DNA of 64,000 bases from an uncultured Clostridia bacterium (GCA_934675735.1 CAKURR010000007.1:47917-111916), one strand, 5' to 3'. Shown: positions 33,106 to 42,790, counted from the stretch's first letter. Made by a program: numbers and translations. Notes: generated from the sequence alone by a model not told the origin.

Positions 33106-34461
33106 TTACAGGATATACTGCCGCATGTCCGGCTTCTTGCCGTCCGCGCCGAGGTGCTCGGCGACGTAATCGCCGTTAATGGTCACATCCACATCGGGCA
33201 TGTCGCCGCCCGCATTGAAGGAGATATCCTCGAGCATCTTTTCAAACAGCGTGTGCAGGCGGCGCGCGCCGATATCCTCTTTCGTCTCGTTTTCCTGCTG
33301 TGCGGCCCGGGCCAGCGCGTCCAGCGCGGATTCCTCAAAGTGCAGGTGCACATGATCAACGGCCAGCAACGCCTCGTATTGGCGGGTGAGCGCGTTATCC
33401 GTCTGACTCAAAATGGCCTTGAAATCCGCACAGGTCAGCGGCTTCAAATTCACGCGCACGGGGAAACGGCCCTGCAATTCGGGAATGAGGTCCGTCACCT
33501 TGGCGACATGGAACGCGCCCGCCGCGATAAAGAGCATGTAATCCGTCTTGACCACGCCGTATTTGGTGTTCACCGTGCTGCCCTCAACGATTGGCAGAAT
33601 ATCGCGCTGCACGCCCTCGCGGCTCACGTCCGGCCCGTTGGTGGAGCGGCCCGCCACTTTGTCGATTTCGTCGATGAAGATGATGCCGTCCTGCTCGGCG
33701 CGGCGGAGCGCTTCCTCCGTCACCGCGTCCATGTCGATGAGCTTGTCCTCTTCCTCGGCGACCAGCAGGCGGCGCGCGTCGGCGACCTTCATGCGGCGCA
33801 TCTTGGTCTTTTTGGGCATCATATCGCCCATCATCGAGCCGATATTCACGCTCGCGCCGTTGATTTCCACGTCCTTGGGCGTATCCTCGACCTCGACCTC
33901 GATTTCCACGTCCTCCAGCTCGCCGCGCATCAGCTGGGCGCGCAGCTCGTCAGCCTTCTGGGCGATGCGCTGCTTTTCCTCGGCGGGCAGCTCGGGCTGC
34001 TTGGGCTTGTTGCCCAGAAGCACGTCAATCGGGTTCACGGGCTTGCGGTTCGGGTGCAGAATCAGGTCGATGATGCGGTCCTCGGCGAGCACGGTGGCGC
34101 GCGCCTTGACCTTCTGGCTGGCCTTTTCTTTGCAGATACGCACGCTGGCCTCGACCAGATCGCGGATGATGCTTTCCACATCGCGGCCGACATAGCCGAC
34201 CTCGGTGAATTTCGTCGCCTCGACCTTGACGAACGGCGCATCCACCAGCTTGGCCAGGCGGCGCGCGATTTCGGTCTTGCCCACGCCCGTCGGGCCGACC
34301 ATCAGAATGTTTTTGGGCACGATTTCATCGCGGATTTCCTCCGGCAGTTGCGCGCGGCGATAGCGGTTGCGCAGGGCGACGGCGACGGCGCGCTTGGCCT
34401 CGTCCTGACCGATGATATAGCGATCCAGCTCGCGAACGACTTGTTTCGGCGTCAGTTCCAT
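33106..34461 (-). CDS. hslU: HslU ATPase/unfoldase of the HslUV protease
   Basis: 451 residues from ATG 34461; GGAGG overlaps the end of hslV, only one base separates the two genes. AAA+ ATPase that unfolds substrates for HslV. N-terminal MELTPKQVVRELDRYIIGQDEAKRAVAVALRNRYRR, Walker A GPTGVGKTE, I domain ~100-250, Walker B IIFIDEIDKVAG, sensor region and C-terminal RRLHTLFEKMLEDISF. The C terminus ends PDMRQYIL; such tails dock into HslV. Confidence 0.95.
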   Translation of the reverse strand: MELTPKQVVRELDRYIIGQDEAKRAVAVALRNRYRRAQLPEEIRDEIVPKNILMVGPTGVGKTEIARRLAKLVDAPFVKVEATKFTEVGYVGRDVESIIRDLVEASVRICKEKASQKVKARATVLAEDRIIDLILHPNRKPVNPIDVLLGNKPKQPELPAEEKQRIAQKADELRAQLMRGELEDVEIEVEVEDTPKDVEINGASVNIGSMMGDMMPKKTKMRRMKVADARRLLVAEEEDKLIDMDAVTEEALRRAEQDGIIFIDEIDKVAGRSTNGPDVSREGVQRDILPIVEGSTVNTKYGVVKTDYMLFIAAGAFHVAKVTDLIPELQGRFPVRVNLKPLTCADFKAILSQTDNALTRQYEALLAVDHVHLHFEESALDALARAAQQENETKEDIGARRLHTLFEKMLEDISFNAGGDMPDVDVTINGDYVAEHLGADGKKPDMRQYIL

Positions 34462-34462
34462 G

Positions 34463-34996
34463 TCAAGCATCCTCCACAATCACGTTATGGTTGGTGAACA
34501 CGCAGATATCCGCGGCGATATGCAGCGCCTTTTCGGCGATTTCGTGCGCGGAGAGGTCGGTGTTCTCTTTCAGGGCGCGCGCGGCGGCCATCGCGTAGTT
34601 GCCGCCTGAGCCGACGGCCGCGATGCCGTCGTCCGGCTCGATGACCTCGCCCGTGCCGGAGACAATCATCAGCGTTTCGCCGCTGGCGACAATCAACATC
34701 GCTTCCAGCTTGCGCATGGCCTTATCGCTGCGCCATTCCTGGGCCAGCTCGACGGCGGCGCGCTCCAGATTGCCGGAGAACTGCTCCAGCTTGGCCTCAA
34801 ATCGGTCGCAGAGCGCAAACGCGTCGGAAACCGTGCCCGCAAAGCCCGTGACGACCTTGCCGCCGAAGATGCGGCGCACCTTATGCGCCGTCGCCTTGAA
34901 GATGGTGCTTTCGCCCATCGTCACCTGGCCGTCGCCCGCGACGGCGATTTTGCCGTCCTTCTTGACGGCGCAGATGGTTGTGCCTTTGAGTGTCAT
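34463..34996 (-). CDS. hslV: HslV peptidase of the HslUV protease
   Basis: 177 residues from ATG 34996 with GGAGGT upstream. Proteasome-like N-terminal-threonine peptidase; Thr6 in KGTTICAV aligns with the catalytic Thr, so a five-residue propeptide is removed. Conserved stretches are VAGDGQVTMGESTIFKATAHKVRRI and GSGGNYAMAAARAL. It forms a dodecamer capped by HslU. Confidence 0.95.
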   Translation of the reverse strand: MTLKGTTICAVKKDGKIAVAGDGQVTMGESTIFKATAHKVRRIFGGKVVTGFAGTVSDAFALCDRFEAKLEQFSGNLERAAVELAQEWRSDKAMRKLEAMLIVASGETLMIVSGTGEVIEPDDGIAAVGSGGNYAMAAARALKENTDLSAHEIAEKALHIAADICVFTNHNVIVEDA

Positions 34997-35035
34997 CTAT
35001 GTTTACCTCCGATACGTTCCGTTAACTTGAGTTAC

Positions 35036-35205
35036 GTCGGGGCGCCGCCCCGAATCCCGGCAGGAACCTGAGGTTCCTGCACCTCCCGCCTTTCATTTAT
35101 CGCTTTGCGATAAATGAATATAAAAACCGGTTCAAACCGCCGCGAAGCGGAGAAGGGAGTCGAAGGGACTCATCCCTCAGGCGGGTTTGGACAGCTGCCC
35201 ATCGT
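35036..35205. repeat. Outward-facing palindromic pair upstream of hslV
   Basis: One arm faces hslV on the minus strand (TCGGGGCGGCGCCCCGA with CAGGAACCTCAGGTTCCTG). The other faces the trmFO end (GAAGGGACTCATCCCTC, then a TGGACAGCTGCCCA hairpin and TCGT). Between them lies TTATCGCTTTGCGATAA. No gene is visible. Confidence 0.75.
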
Positions 35206-35211
35206 TCTCTT

Positions 35212-35240
35212 ATTATAACACGCCGCTCTGCGTTTGAACA
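35212..35240 (-). promoter_or_regulatory. Possible promoter of hslVU, inside a trmFO-proximal hairpin
   Basis: Minus-strand TGTTCA, 17-bp spacer, TATAAT. The same segment forms the hairpin ACGCCGCC/GCGGCGTG behind trmFO, which may act as its terminator. The long repeat-filled leader to hslV makes the assignment uncertain. Confidence 0.4.
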
Positions 35241-35257
35241 GGGCGGCGTGCGGGCAG

Positions 35258-36586
35258 TCAATTTTTCAGGGTCTTGTCAAAATCGCGGGCCAGCGGGTTG
35301 CTGCGAATCGCCTCGATGGTATCCAGCGAACGCGCGGCGACGTGCGCATAGCGCTCCTGCTTGTTGCGGATGCGCTTTTCACAGCTGTCAATCAGACCGA
35401 AATTCGCGTTCATCGGCTGGAAATCCCCCGTCGCGCCGGAAACATGGTGCGCCAGCGCGCCGATGGCCGTGCGCGTGGTGAAATCGACGGGCGGCAGGCC
35501 GAGCATATGCCGCGCGAGCGAAACGCCCGCGACAAGCCCGCCGGATGCGCTCTCCACATAGCCCTCCACGCCCGTCATCTGGCCGGCAAAATACAGGCCC
35601 GGGCGGGCGATCATGCCGTATTGCGCGTTCAGGAAGCCCGGGGAATGCAGAAACGTGTTGCGGTGCATCACACCGTAGCGCAGAAACTCCGCGTTTTCAA
35701 GCCCGGGAATCATCGCAAACACGCGCTTCTGCTCGCCCCACTTGAGCCGCGTCTGGAAGCCGACGAGATTATACATCGTTCCCGCCTCGTTTTCCGCGCG
35801 CAGCTGCACGGCGGCGTAGGGCTCGCGCCCCGTCCGCGGGTCAACCAGCCCGACGGGCTTCATCGGGCCGAAGGCCATCACCATTTCCCCGCGCGCGGCC
35901 ATGACCTCGATGGGCATGCAGCCTTCAAAGACCTGCGTGCCGTCAAATCCGTGCACATCGGCCTTTTCGGCAGTCAGCAGCGCGTGATAAAACGCTTCGT
36001 ATTCCTCGCGGTTCATCGGGCAGTTGAGGTAATCGTCGCCGCGCCCGTAGCGGCCCTGACGAAAGACCTTGGTCATATCCAGCGATTCGCCGGAGACGAT
36101 CGGCGCGGCCGCGTCATAGAAATTCAGCGTTTCCAGCCCCGGCAGGGCGGCGATTTTTGCCGCCAGCTTATCGCTGGTCAGCGGGCCTGTGGCGATGACG
36201 GCGTTGGTCTGCGGCAGCTCGCAAAGCTCGCGCTCCTCGACCTCGATGAGCGGATGGCTGCGCACGGCCTGCGTCACATAATCCGAAAACTTTTCGCGAT
36301 CCACCGCCAGCGCGCCGCCTGCGGGCACGCGCGTCGCGTCCGCCGCCCTGAGGATGAGACTGCCGAGCTGGCGCATCTCCTCTTTCAGCAGGCCGACAGC
36401 GTTGGTCAGCTGGTCGCTGCGAAGCGAATTGGAACAAACCAATTCGGCGAAGCCCGCGCTGTGATGGGCGGGCGTAAAGGCATGGGGCTTCATTTCGACC
36501 AGCGTTACGGGCACGCCGCGTTCGGCCAGCTGCCACGCCGCTTCGCACCCTGCCAGCCCCGCGCCGACAACGATTGCTCTTTCCAT
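35258..36586 (-). CDS. trmFO: tRNA (uracil-5-)-methyltransferase, folate/FAD-dependent
   Basis: About 442 residues. It makes ribothymidine at position 54 of tRNA using methylenetetrahydrofolate. FAD-binding AIVVGAGLAGCEAAWQLAERGV at the N terminus; ETLNFYDAAAPIV, CPMNREEYEAFY and GQMTGVEGYVESA are family signatures. The start is ambiguous: ATG 36586 has AGGTGG very close, GTG 36592 has none. It sits between topA and hslV as in many Firmicutes. Confidence 0.93.
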   Translation of the reverse strand: MERAIVVGAGLAGCEAAWQLAERGVPVTLVEMKPHAFTPAHHSAGFAELVCSNSLRSDQLTNAVGLLKEEMRQLGSLILRAADATRVPAGGALAVDREKFSDYVTQAVRSHPLIEVEERELCELPQTNAVIATGPLTSDKLAAKIAALPGLETLNFYDAAAPIVSGESLDMTKVFRQGRYGRGDDYLNCPMNREEYEAFYHALLTAEKADVHGFDGTQVFEGCMPIEVMAARGEMVMAFGPMKPVGLVDPRTGREPYAAVQLRAENEAGTMYNLVGFQTRLKWGEQKRVFAMIPGLENAEFLRYGVMHRNTFLHSPGFLNAQYGMIARPGLYFAGQMTGVEGYVESASGGLVAGVSLARHMLGLPPVDFTTRTAIGALAHHVSGATGDFQPMNANFGLIDSCEKRIRNKQERYAHVAARSLDTIEAIRSNPLARDFDKTLKN

Positions 36587-36595
36587 ATCCACCTA

Positions 36596-36943
36596 AGAAC
36601 GTTGGGGCTTTGCCCCAAACCCCAGATGCCGTCAAGCTTAAACCGAATATTTCAAGAAGAAACAATCTAAGCATTCTCAGGATATGGGGCTTTGCCCCAT
36701 CGCCCCACCAAAGGGCTTTCGTTTTCTGTCGTTTGTTTCCGCCGCAGGCGGCAACGACCGAAAACCTCTTTGGAAACCTTCGGGCAGAAATACTTAGTTT
36801 TTCTTGAAATATCAAAGTTTTCAACTTGACGTTCTCACCTCCCACTTACCGCTTCGCGGTATACCGCGAAGCGGTAGGAGGAAGGTGAAGGGAACTCAGT
36901 TCCCTTCCGGGAGTTTGAGGGCAGCGCCCTCAACGTATCCTCT
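36596..36943. repeat. Repeat-rich region between topA and trmFO
   Basis: Facing trmFO: plus strand ACGTTGGGGCTTTGCCCCAA; a further GGGGCTTTGCCCC at about 36686-36698. Facing the topA end: ACCGCTTCGCGGT, a longer inverted pair GCTTCGCGGTATACCGCGAAGC, AGGGAACTCAGTTCCCT, then TTGAGGGCAGCGCCCTCAA and ACGT. The centre (36713-36830) has CGCAGGCGG-type sequence and no gene. Confidence 0.7.
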
Positions 36944-36944
36944 T

Positions 36945-39065
36945 TCACTCGTTCTCTTCGCTCTGCGGCGCGGGAACGCGCTCGCGGCACGTCTCGTTCG
37001 CGCAGACGTAGAAGTCGCCCTTCTTCGTGCGCGAAAGCGTCATGTAGCTGCCGCACTTCGGGCACTTCTCCTTGACGGGCATCTCCCACGAAACGAAATC
37101 GCACTCCGGATACCGCTCGCAGCCGTAGAACTTGCGCCCTTTGCGCGACGTTTTCTGCAAAAGCTTGCCGCCGCACTTCGGGCACGGCGCGTCAATCTCA
37201 ATCTGAATCGCCTTCGTGTTGCGGCACTCGGGGAAGTTCGGGCAGGCCAGGAAGCGTCCGTAACGCCCCAGCTTGTAAACCATCATCGCGCCGCACTTGT
37301 CGCACGGCACATCCGAAACCTCGTCCTTGATTTCGACCTTCTCAATCTTGGCTTCCGCGTTTTCCAGCGTCTTTTCAAACGGGCCGTAGAAGTCGGAAAG
37401 CACTTTGTGCCAGTCCAGCTTGCCCTCTTCCACCTCGTCCAGCTGCTCTTCCATGCCTGCGGTGAAGGTGATGTCCACGATGTCCGCGAAATACTCCTCC
37501 ATCATGTTCGTAATCATGACGCCCAGCTCCGTCGGGAACAGCTGCTTCTTTTCGCGCATGACATAGCCGCGCGCCAAAATGGTCGAAATCGTCGGCGCAT
37601 AGGTGGACGGGCGGCCGATGCCCTTCTCTTCCAGCGCGCGCACCAGCGAGGCTTCCGTGTAACGCGGCGGCGCCTGCGTGAAATGCTGCGTCGCTTCGTC
37701 GTCCAAAAGCTCCGCCTTGTCGCCCTCGTTCACATCCGCCATCAGGCCGGACTGCGCGTCATCCTGCGCGGGCGCGTCGTCCGTGCCCTCTTCATACACC
37801 GCCGTGAAGCCCGCAAATTTCAGCCGCTCGGCGCTCGAGCGCAGCACAGCGCCGCTCTCCGACGCGATTTCAATCTGCTGCGTCTCATACAGCGCATCCG
37901 TCATCTGGCAGGCCATAAAACGCAGATACACCAGTTTGTAAAGGTTGAACTGGTCGCGCGTCAGCGACGCCTTGATATCCTCCGGCCGCAGCTCGATGTT
38001 CGCGGGGCGGATGGCCTCGTGCGCGTCCTGTGCGCTCTGGCGGCCCTTGTAGACGTTCGGCTTCTCCGGCACGTATTCCGCGCCGTAACGCGCTTCAATC
38101 GCCTCGCGCGCGGCGGCAACCGCCTCGTCGCTCAGGCGCACGCTGTCGGTACGGATGTAGGAAATCAGGCCCAGCGTGCCGCGCCCCTCGATGTCCACGC
38201 CTTCATAGAGCTGCTGGGCAATCTGCATCGTTTTGGCCGTCGTGAAGCCGAGCTTGCGGCTGGCCTCCTGCTGCAAATTGGAGGTCGTAAACGGCGGCGC
38301 GGGATGCTTGCGGCGCTCGCCGCGCTTGACGCTGCGGATGACAAAGCCGCCCTGCTCCACGCGCGCCTTGGCCGCCTCGGCCTGCTCCGCGTTCGACAGG
38401 CTCACGCGCGCGCCGTCCAGCGAAAGCAGACGCGCATGCAGCTGTTTGCCGCCCGCGCGCAGATTCGCATCCACATACCAGTATTCTTCCGGCTCGAACT
38501 GCTCGATTTCCTGCTCACGGTCCACCACCATGCGCGTGGCGACGGACTGCACGCGGCCCGCGGACAGGCCCTTCTTAATCTTCACCCAGAGCAGCGGGCT
38601 GATTTTATAGCCCACCAGTCGGTCGAGCATGCGGCGCGCCTGCTGGGCGTTGACCAGCTGCATGTTGACCGCGCGCGGCTGCTTAATCGCGTTCTTGACC
38701 GTCTTTTCGGTGATTTCGTTAAATTCCACGCGGCACGCGCTTTCCGGGTCGATGCCCAGAATCGTCGCCAAATGCCACGAAATCGCTTCTCCCTCGCGGT
38801 CAGGGTCCGTCGCGAGAATGACGGACTTCGCGCCCTTCGCTTCTTTGCGGATGCGCTCGAGCACCTCGCCGCGGCCGCGGATGGTGATATACTTCGGCTC
38901 AAAGTTATGCTCAACGTCCACGCCGAGCTGGGATTTGGGCAAATCCCGCACATGGCCCTGAGACGCCTCGACCTTATAGCTTCTGCCTAAAAATTTTGAA
39001 ATGGTGCGCGCCTTTGCGGGCGACTCCACGATAACCAGCTTATATGCGGGCTTACGACTGTTCAA
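36945..39065 (-). CDS. topA: DNA topoisomerase I (type IA)
   Basis: 706 residues. I choose TTG 39065, eight bases after GGAGG; a TTG two codons earlier is too close. It relaxes negative supercoils. TOPRIM (KLVIVESPAKARTISKFLG; DPDREGEAISWHL), active-site Tyr in GLISYIRTDSVRLSD, and three C-terminal zinc fingers (CDKCGAMM, CPKCGGKL, CPKCGSYM, each closed by a second Cys pair). It lies in the dprA-topA-trmFO-hslVU block. Confidence 0.95.
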   Translation of the reverse strand: MNSRKPAYKLVIVESPAKARTISKFLGRSYKVEASQGHVRDLPKSQLGVDVEHNFEPKYITIRGRGEVLERIRKEAKGAKSVILATDPDREGEAISWHLATILGIDPESACRVEFNEITEKTVKNAIKQPRAVNMQLVNAQQARRMLDRLVGYKISPLLWVKIKKGLSAGRVQSVATRMVVDREQEIEQFEPEEYWYVDANLRAGGKQLHARLLSLDGARVSLSNAEQAEAAKARVEQGGFVIRSVKRGERRKHPAPPFTTSNLQQEASRKLGFTTAKTMQIAQQLYEGVDIEGRGTLGLISYIRTDSVRLSDEAVAAAREAIEARYGAEYVPEKPNVYKGRQSAQDAHEAIRPANIELRPEDIKASLTRDQFNLYKLVYLRFMACQMTDALYETQQIEIASESGAVLRSSAERLKFAGFTAVYEEGTDDAPAQDDAQSGLMADVNEGDKAELLDDEATQHFTQAPPRYTEASLVRALEEKGIGRPSTYAPTISTILARGYVMREKKQLFPTELGVMITNMMEEYFADIVDITFTAGMEEQLDEVEEGKLDWHKVLSDFYGPFEKTLENAEAKIEKVEIKDEVSDVPCDKCGAMMVYKLGRYGRFLACPNFPECRNTKAIQIEIDAPCPKCGGKLLQKTSRKGRKFYGCERYPECDFVSWEMPVKEKCPKCGSYMTLSRTKKGDFYVCANETCRERVPAPQSEENE

Positions 39066-39412
39066 ATCCAATTCCTCCAGCGCGGCGGAACATCTCCGCC
39101 GTATTCTTCACACTTCAAAACGATTCCGCGGCTGCATACTGTTGCCAACTTTTGCAGAGTCAGGTAACGCTTCGCTCCCTGACTCCCGATTTTATGCTTC
39201 GCAAATAGGGCTTCTTGGGCTGCCACCCAAACCTGCCTGAGGGACTCGTCCCTCAGACTCCCTTCTTCGCTTCGCGCCTATTATCCGATGTTGGGATTCA
39301 TATCAAGCCGCCCAAACGTCAAACAGAATACCAGCCCTTTTTGAATCTGTCAAGGCCGCAATTTGAATTTCGCGGGAAGTTTCTTCATTATTAGCCGTTT
39401 TTATACGCGTTT
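39066..39412. repeat. Intergenic region between dprA and topA
   Basis: Bases 39159-39183 are the 25-bp hairpin GTCAGG/CCTGAC (also at 2254 and 51277). An element follows with TTGGGCTGCCACCCAA (about 39208-39232) and GAGGGACTCGTCCCTC. The remaining bases (39291-39412) are AT-richer and show no gene. Confidence 0.65.
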
Positions 39413-40561
39413 TCAGCCCATCATCTGCGGCCCGGGCGCATAGCGCGTGCCCGCCAGCGGGGTGACCAATCCATCCATTTCCATCTCGATGAGCAGCGCG
39501 CCCAGCTCGTCGCTGGAAAGCCCGCCTGCCGCGCAGAGCGCATCAAAATCCGCTTCGCCCGCCAGCAGCGCCGCGCAGACGGCCTGCCGTGTGTCCTCCA
39601 GCCCGTCGGGGATATGCGCCTGTTTCTTCGCCGCCCGCGACGCTTCAACGCTGTGAACCGTCTGCGGCGGTTCGGGCGTGCGCACAACCTTCGGCGCGTC
39701 CTTCGGCTCGATGACCAGCGCGGCGAGAATATCGTTTGCGCCCGTCACCAGCTTCGCGCCGTCGCCGATGAGCATATGCGGCAGCTGTGAACCGACGCTG
39801 TCCACACTGCCGGGCAGAGCGAACACCTCGCGCCCGTTTTCAATCGTCCGCATCGCGGTGTTGAGCGCGCCGCTCCGTCTCGGCCCTTCCGTCACCAGCG
39901 TGCCCAGACTCATGCCCGCGATGATGCGGTTGCGCTGCAAAAAGCTGTATTTCGTCGGCGATACTCCGGGCGGATATTCGCTGACGACGCTTCCGCCGTT
40001 TTCCAGAATGCGGCGCATCAGCGGCCTGTTTTCTTCGGGATAGGGGCAGTCGAGCGCACTGCCCAGCACGGCGACGGTTCGCCCTCGGGCGTCAAGCGCG
40101 CCCGTATGCGCCGCCGCGTCGATGCCCAGCGCCAGGCCCGATACGACGCAGACTCCCGCGTCCGCCAGCTCGGCGGCTATCTGCCGCGTATGGCCCAGCC
40201 CGTAAGCGCTCGCGCGCCGCGTGCCGACCACCGCGACGGGGAATTTATCCTTTAACTCCGTCTGCCCGTAGACATAGAGCAGGTGCGGCGGGTGCTCGAT
40301 GTGCTCCAGCAGCGGCGGATACTGCGCATCCCCGCGCAGCACGAGCGTCATGCCCTTGCGCGCCAACGCATCCAGCATGCGCGCCTCGTCCGCCCGCGCG
40401 CGTCGGATGAGCGCCACGCCCCGCGCTTGCAGCTGGGCGGCATAGGCCTCCGGCGCTTCCAAAACGGCCAGCGCACTGCCCGCCGCGCGCAGAGCGGCCT
40501 CGCGCCTGCCGTAGCTCACGCCCGAGCCGACCAGAATCGCCATCGCTTCGGGTTCAAGCAT
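39413..40561 (-). CDS. dprA: DNA-processing protein DprA
   Basis: 382 residues from ATG 40561 (GGGGAG upstream); the extension to 40666 lacks support. It loads RecA on incoming single-stranded DNA during transformation. Rossmann-like core with VGTRRASAYG, SGLALGIDAAAHTGAL, SEYPPG and FLQRNRIIAGMS, then a ~70-residue C-terminal winged-helix domain (ADFDALCAAGGLSSDELGALLIEMEMDGLV). Confidence 0.93.
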   Translation of the reverse strand: MLEPEAMAILVGSGVSYGRREAALRAAGSALAVLEAPEAYAAQLQARGVALIRRARADEARMLDALARKGMTLVLRGDAQYPPLLEHIEHPPHLLYVYGQTELKDKFPVAVVGTRRASAYGLGHTRQIAAELADAGVCVVSGLALGIDAAAHTGALDARGRTVAVLGSALDCPYPEENRPLMRRILENGGSVVSEYPPGVSPTKYSFLQRNRIIAGMSLGTLVTEGPRRSGALNTAMRTIENGREVFALPGSVDSVGSQLPHMLIGDGAKLVTGANDILAALVIEPKDAPKVVRTPEPPQTVHSVEASRAAKKQAHIPDGLEDTRQAVCAALLAGEADFDALCAAGGLSSDELGALLIEMEMDGLVTPLAGTRYAPGPQMMG

Positions 40562-40644
40562 ATCCCCATCTCCCCGCATCCGTTTTCCCCCATTGTACTC
40601 GGAGCAAACCGCCCTTGTCAACCTTTCCCGCTTGCCACGCAAAG

Positions 40645-40678
40645 AAGCTCCCCGCGGAGCCGACACCGCGGGGAGCTT
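40645..40678 (-). terminator. Rho-independent terminator of the second flavin reductase
   Basis: Perfect minus-strand stem AAGCTCCCCGCGG/CCGCGGGGAGCTT followed by CTTTG, just behind the stop at 40692. Confidence 0.8.
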
Positions 40679-40691
40679 GTATCGTTAGGGT

Positions 40692-42569
40692 TTACTCGGT
40701 CGCCGCAGTCTGACCGGCCAGTCGGCCAAACACGCAGAAATCGACAATCGCGTTGCCGCCCAGACGGTTGCCGCCGTGGATGCCGCCGACAACTTCGCCC
40801 GCGCAGTAGAGGCCGTCAATCACCGTGCCGTCCGCGCGGAGGGCATGGGTCTTGGTGTCGATGCGCACGCCGCCCATCGTGTGGTGCACGGCGGGCTTGC
40901 GCTGATAGGCCACGTAATACGGCCCTTCAATGGTATCCGCCCAGCTCACGCGGCCGAACTCATCCTTGTCGCCCGCCTTGGTGTGCGCGTTGAACTCGGC
41001 GACGGTCTGCGCCAGCGCGTCCGCCGGAACGCCCATCTGCTCGGCCAGCCCCTCGATGGAGGTGTCGATCATGTAGCCGTAGAGGTGGTTATCCAGGTAA
41101 TACTGAAGAGTCTTTTTGCCCAGACTGTACACCTGATTGGGATCTTCGCAGCTGAAGATGTAGTAAACCAGACCGTCCGGCTGCGCAATCATCGCCTTGG
41201 ACATTTCGTCGCGGCGGCCGTCCTCGCGGACGAAGCGCTTGCCTTCCTTGTTGATGAAGCAGTTGGCGGAGGTGATGTCAAACGTCGCGCCGGTCTGCGG
41301 GTTGCAGAACGGGAGCAGCTGAATCTGGTCCATATCCACCAAGTCCGCGCCCACGGCCTCGGCCATGAAGATGCCGTCGCCGGTCACGCCGGGCATGTTG
41401 GAGGTCGTCAGCGACGGGCCGAGGTCGGGCCACTTTTCGCCTTCGCAGTATTTCTGGCGCAGCTCAACGTTGCCCGCAAAACCGCCGGTCGCAATGATGA
41501 CGCCCTTGTTCGCCATCAGGGTGACGGCGTTGCCGTCCTTACCGGTCGCGTTCACGCCGACCACCTTGTCGCCGTCGGTAATCAGGCTCACGCCGGTGGT
41601 ATCCATCATAATCTGCACGCCTTCGCGGCCTTCCAGCGCGCCCTTAAACGCCTTGATGTAGCCCGTGCCGTTCGGGGTCTTTGCGCCGTGGGTGCGCGGA
41701 TAGAGCGAGCCGCCGCCCAGCGTCACAAAGTCGTTGAACTCCATGCCCATGCTTTCCAGCCACTCGAGCGCCGGATACGCGCCCGCCGTCAGTTCCTTGA
41801 CCAAATCCAGATTGGCGATCTTGTCGCCGCCGTTCCAGGTCTGGAGCGCAAACCAGTTCGCGCTGTCAAACAGGGTCTTGTCGGTCTTTTTATAGGCTTC
41901 AAACTCTTCCCGCACAGCCGCCTGAAGCGCCGCGTGCTCTTCGCTCACCGGCTCTTCATCCAGCGCGGCCTGCACGAGGGAATCCTGGTCGCCGGAAATC
42001 TCGGCGTAATCCTGAAGCTCGGGGTCAGGCGCGTTGTAAATGCCGCCCGCCACGATGGAGTTGCCGCCCAGGAAACCCGTCTTTTCAATCACGATGACAG
42101 AAGCGCCTTCGTCGGACGCGCCGACCGCCGCCGCCAGGCCCGCGCCGCCGCCGCCGACGATAATCACGTCCGCAGAGACGGTGATATCCTGTGCCGGTTC
42201 TTTTTCAATCGGTTTGCTGAACGTGCCTTCCGTATCGCCCGCCTGCTTGAGGCAGTCCTTCACGGCCGCAATCAGCACGCGGCTGGAAACCGTCGCGCCG
42301 GTGATGGTATCGACTTCCGCGGTCTGGTTTTCCACAATCGCGGCCGGAATGTTTTCAAACACGGGGTCGGTCACGCCCGGGGTTTCCACCTGATCCAGAA
42401 CGTTCACCGCCGTAATCGCGTCTTCGCTCACGGTCACTTCCACCGTCATCGGCCCGTGCATGGCGTTCATCGTCGAGGTATACGTGCCGGGGGTCAGCGC
42501 CTCGGCATACGCGCCGCAAGCGCCGGCCGCCAGGCCCAGCGTCAGCAGGCATGCCCAAAATTTCTTCAT
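40692..42569 (-). CDS. Secreted FAD-dependent reductase with N-terminal FMN-binding domain
   Basis: 625 residues from ATG 42569 (AAAGGAAG upstream). A Sec signal peptide (MKKFWACLLTLGLAAGACGAYA; the Cys may form a weak lipobox) is followed by an FMN_bind domain with DTITGATVSS, whose Thr is the covalent FMN site. A FAD_binding_2 reductase follows (VIIVGGGGAGLAAAVGASDEGA; GGFAGNVELRQKY; GEVVGGIHGGNRLGGNAI). Domain order is the reverse of the 4205 protein. Extracytosolic fumarate-reductase-like activity is likely; the acceptor is unknown. It has its own promoter and terminator between dprA and yifB. Confidence 0.87.
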   Translation of the reverse strand: MKKFWACLLTLGLAAGACGAYAEALTPGTYTSTMNAMHGPMTVEVTVSEDAITAVNVLDQVETPGVTDPVFENIPAAIVENQTAEVDTITGATVSSRVLIAAVKDCLKQAGDTEGTFSKPIEKEPAQDITVSADVIIVGGGGAGLAAAVGASDEGASVIVIEKTGFLGGNSIVAGGIYNAPDPELQDYAEISGDQDSLVQAALDEEPVSEEHAALQAAVREEFEAYKKTDKTLFDSANWFALQTWNGGDKIANLDLVKELTAGAYPALEWLESMGMEFNDFVTLGGGSLYPRTHGAKTPNGTGYIKAFKGALEGREGVQIMMDTTGVSLITDGDKVVGVNATGKDGNAVTLMANKGVIIATGGFAGNVELRQKYCEGEKWPDLGPSLTTSNMPGVTGDGIFMAEAVGADLVDMDQIQLLPFCNPQTGATFDITSANCFINKEGKRFVREDGRRDEMSKAMIAQPDGLVYYIFSCEDPNQVYSLGKKTLQYYLDNHLYGYMIDTSIEGLAEQMGVPADALAQTVAEFNAHTKAGDKDEFGRVSWADTIEGPYYVAYQRKPAVHHTMGGVRIDTKTHALRADGTVIDGLYCAGEVVGGIHGGNRLGGNAIVDFCVFGRLAGQTAATE

Positions 42570-42652
42570 GTTTGCCCTTCCTTTCTTTTGTCGGTCGCAT
42601 TTTCGCACAGCCCGTCGGACGGTCGGTTTCGTCCTTCGGGTGATTTGTTTTC

Positions 42653-42681
42653 ATTTTATCATCTTTACGATATTTTTTCAA
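42653..42681 (-). promoter_or_regulatory. Promoter of the second flavin reductase
   Basis: Minus-strand TTGAAA, 17-bp spacer, TAAAAT in an AT-rich stretch. Confidence 0.7.
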
Positions 42682-42723
42682 CAATTTTTTCGTATATTTC
42701 TATACTTATAAGACAAAATTAAA

Positions 42724-42758
42724 GAAATCCGTCTGTTTTTTGTCATCAGACGGATTTC
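42724..42758 (-). terminator. Terminator of yifB
   Basis: GAAATCCGTCTG pairs with CAGACGGATTTC; on the minus strand TTTAATTTT follows. It isolates yifB from the reductase promoter. Confidence 0.7.
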
Positions 42759-42790
42759 TGCGCATGTCATTTCAAACGGCTCTGCCGTTT

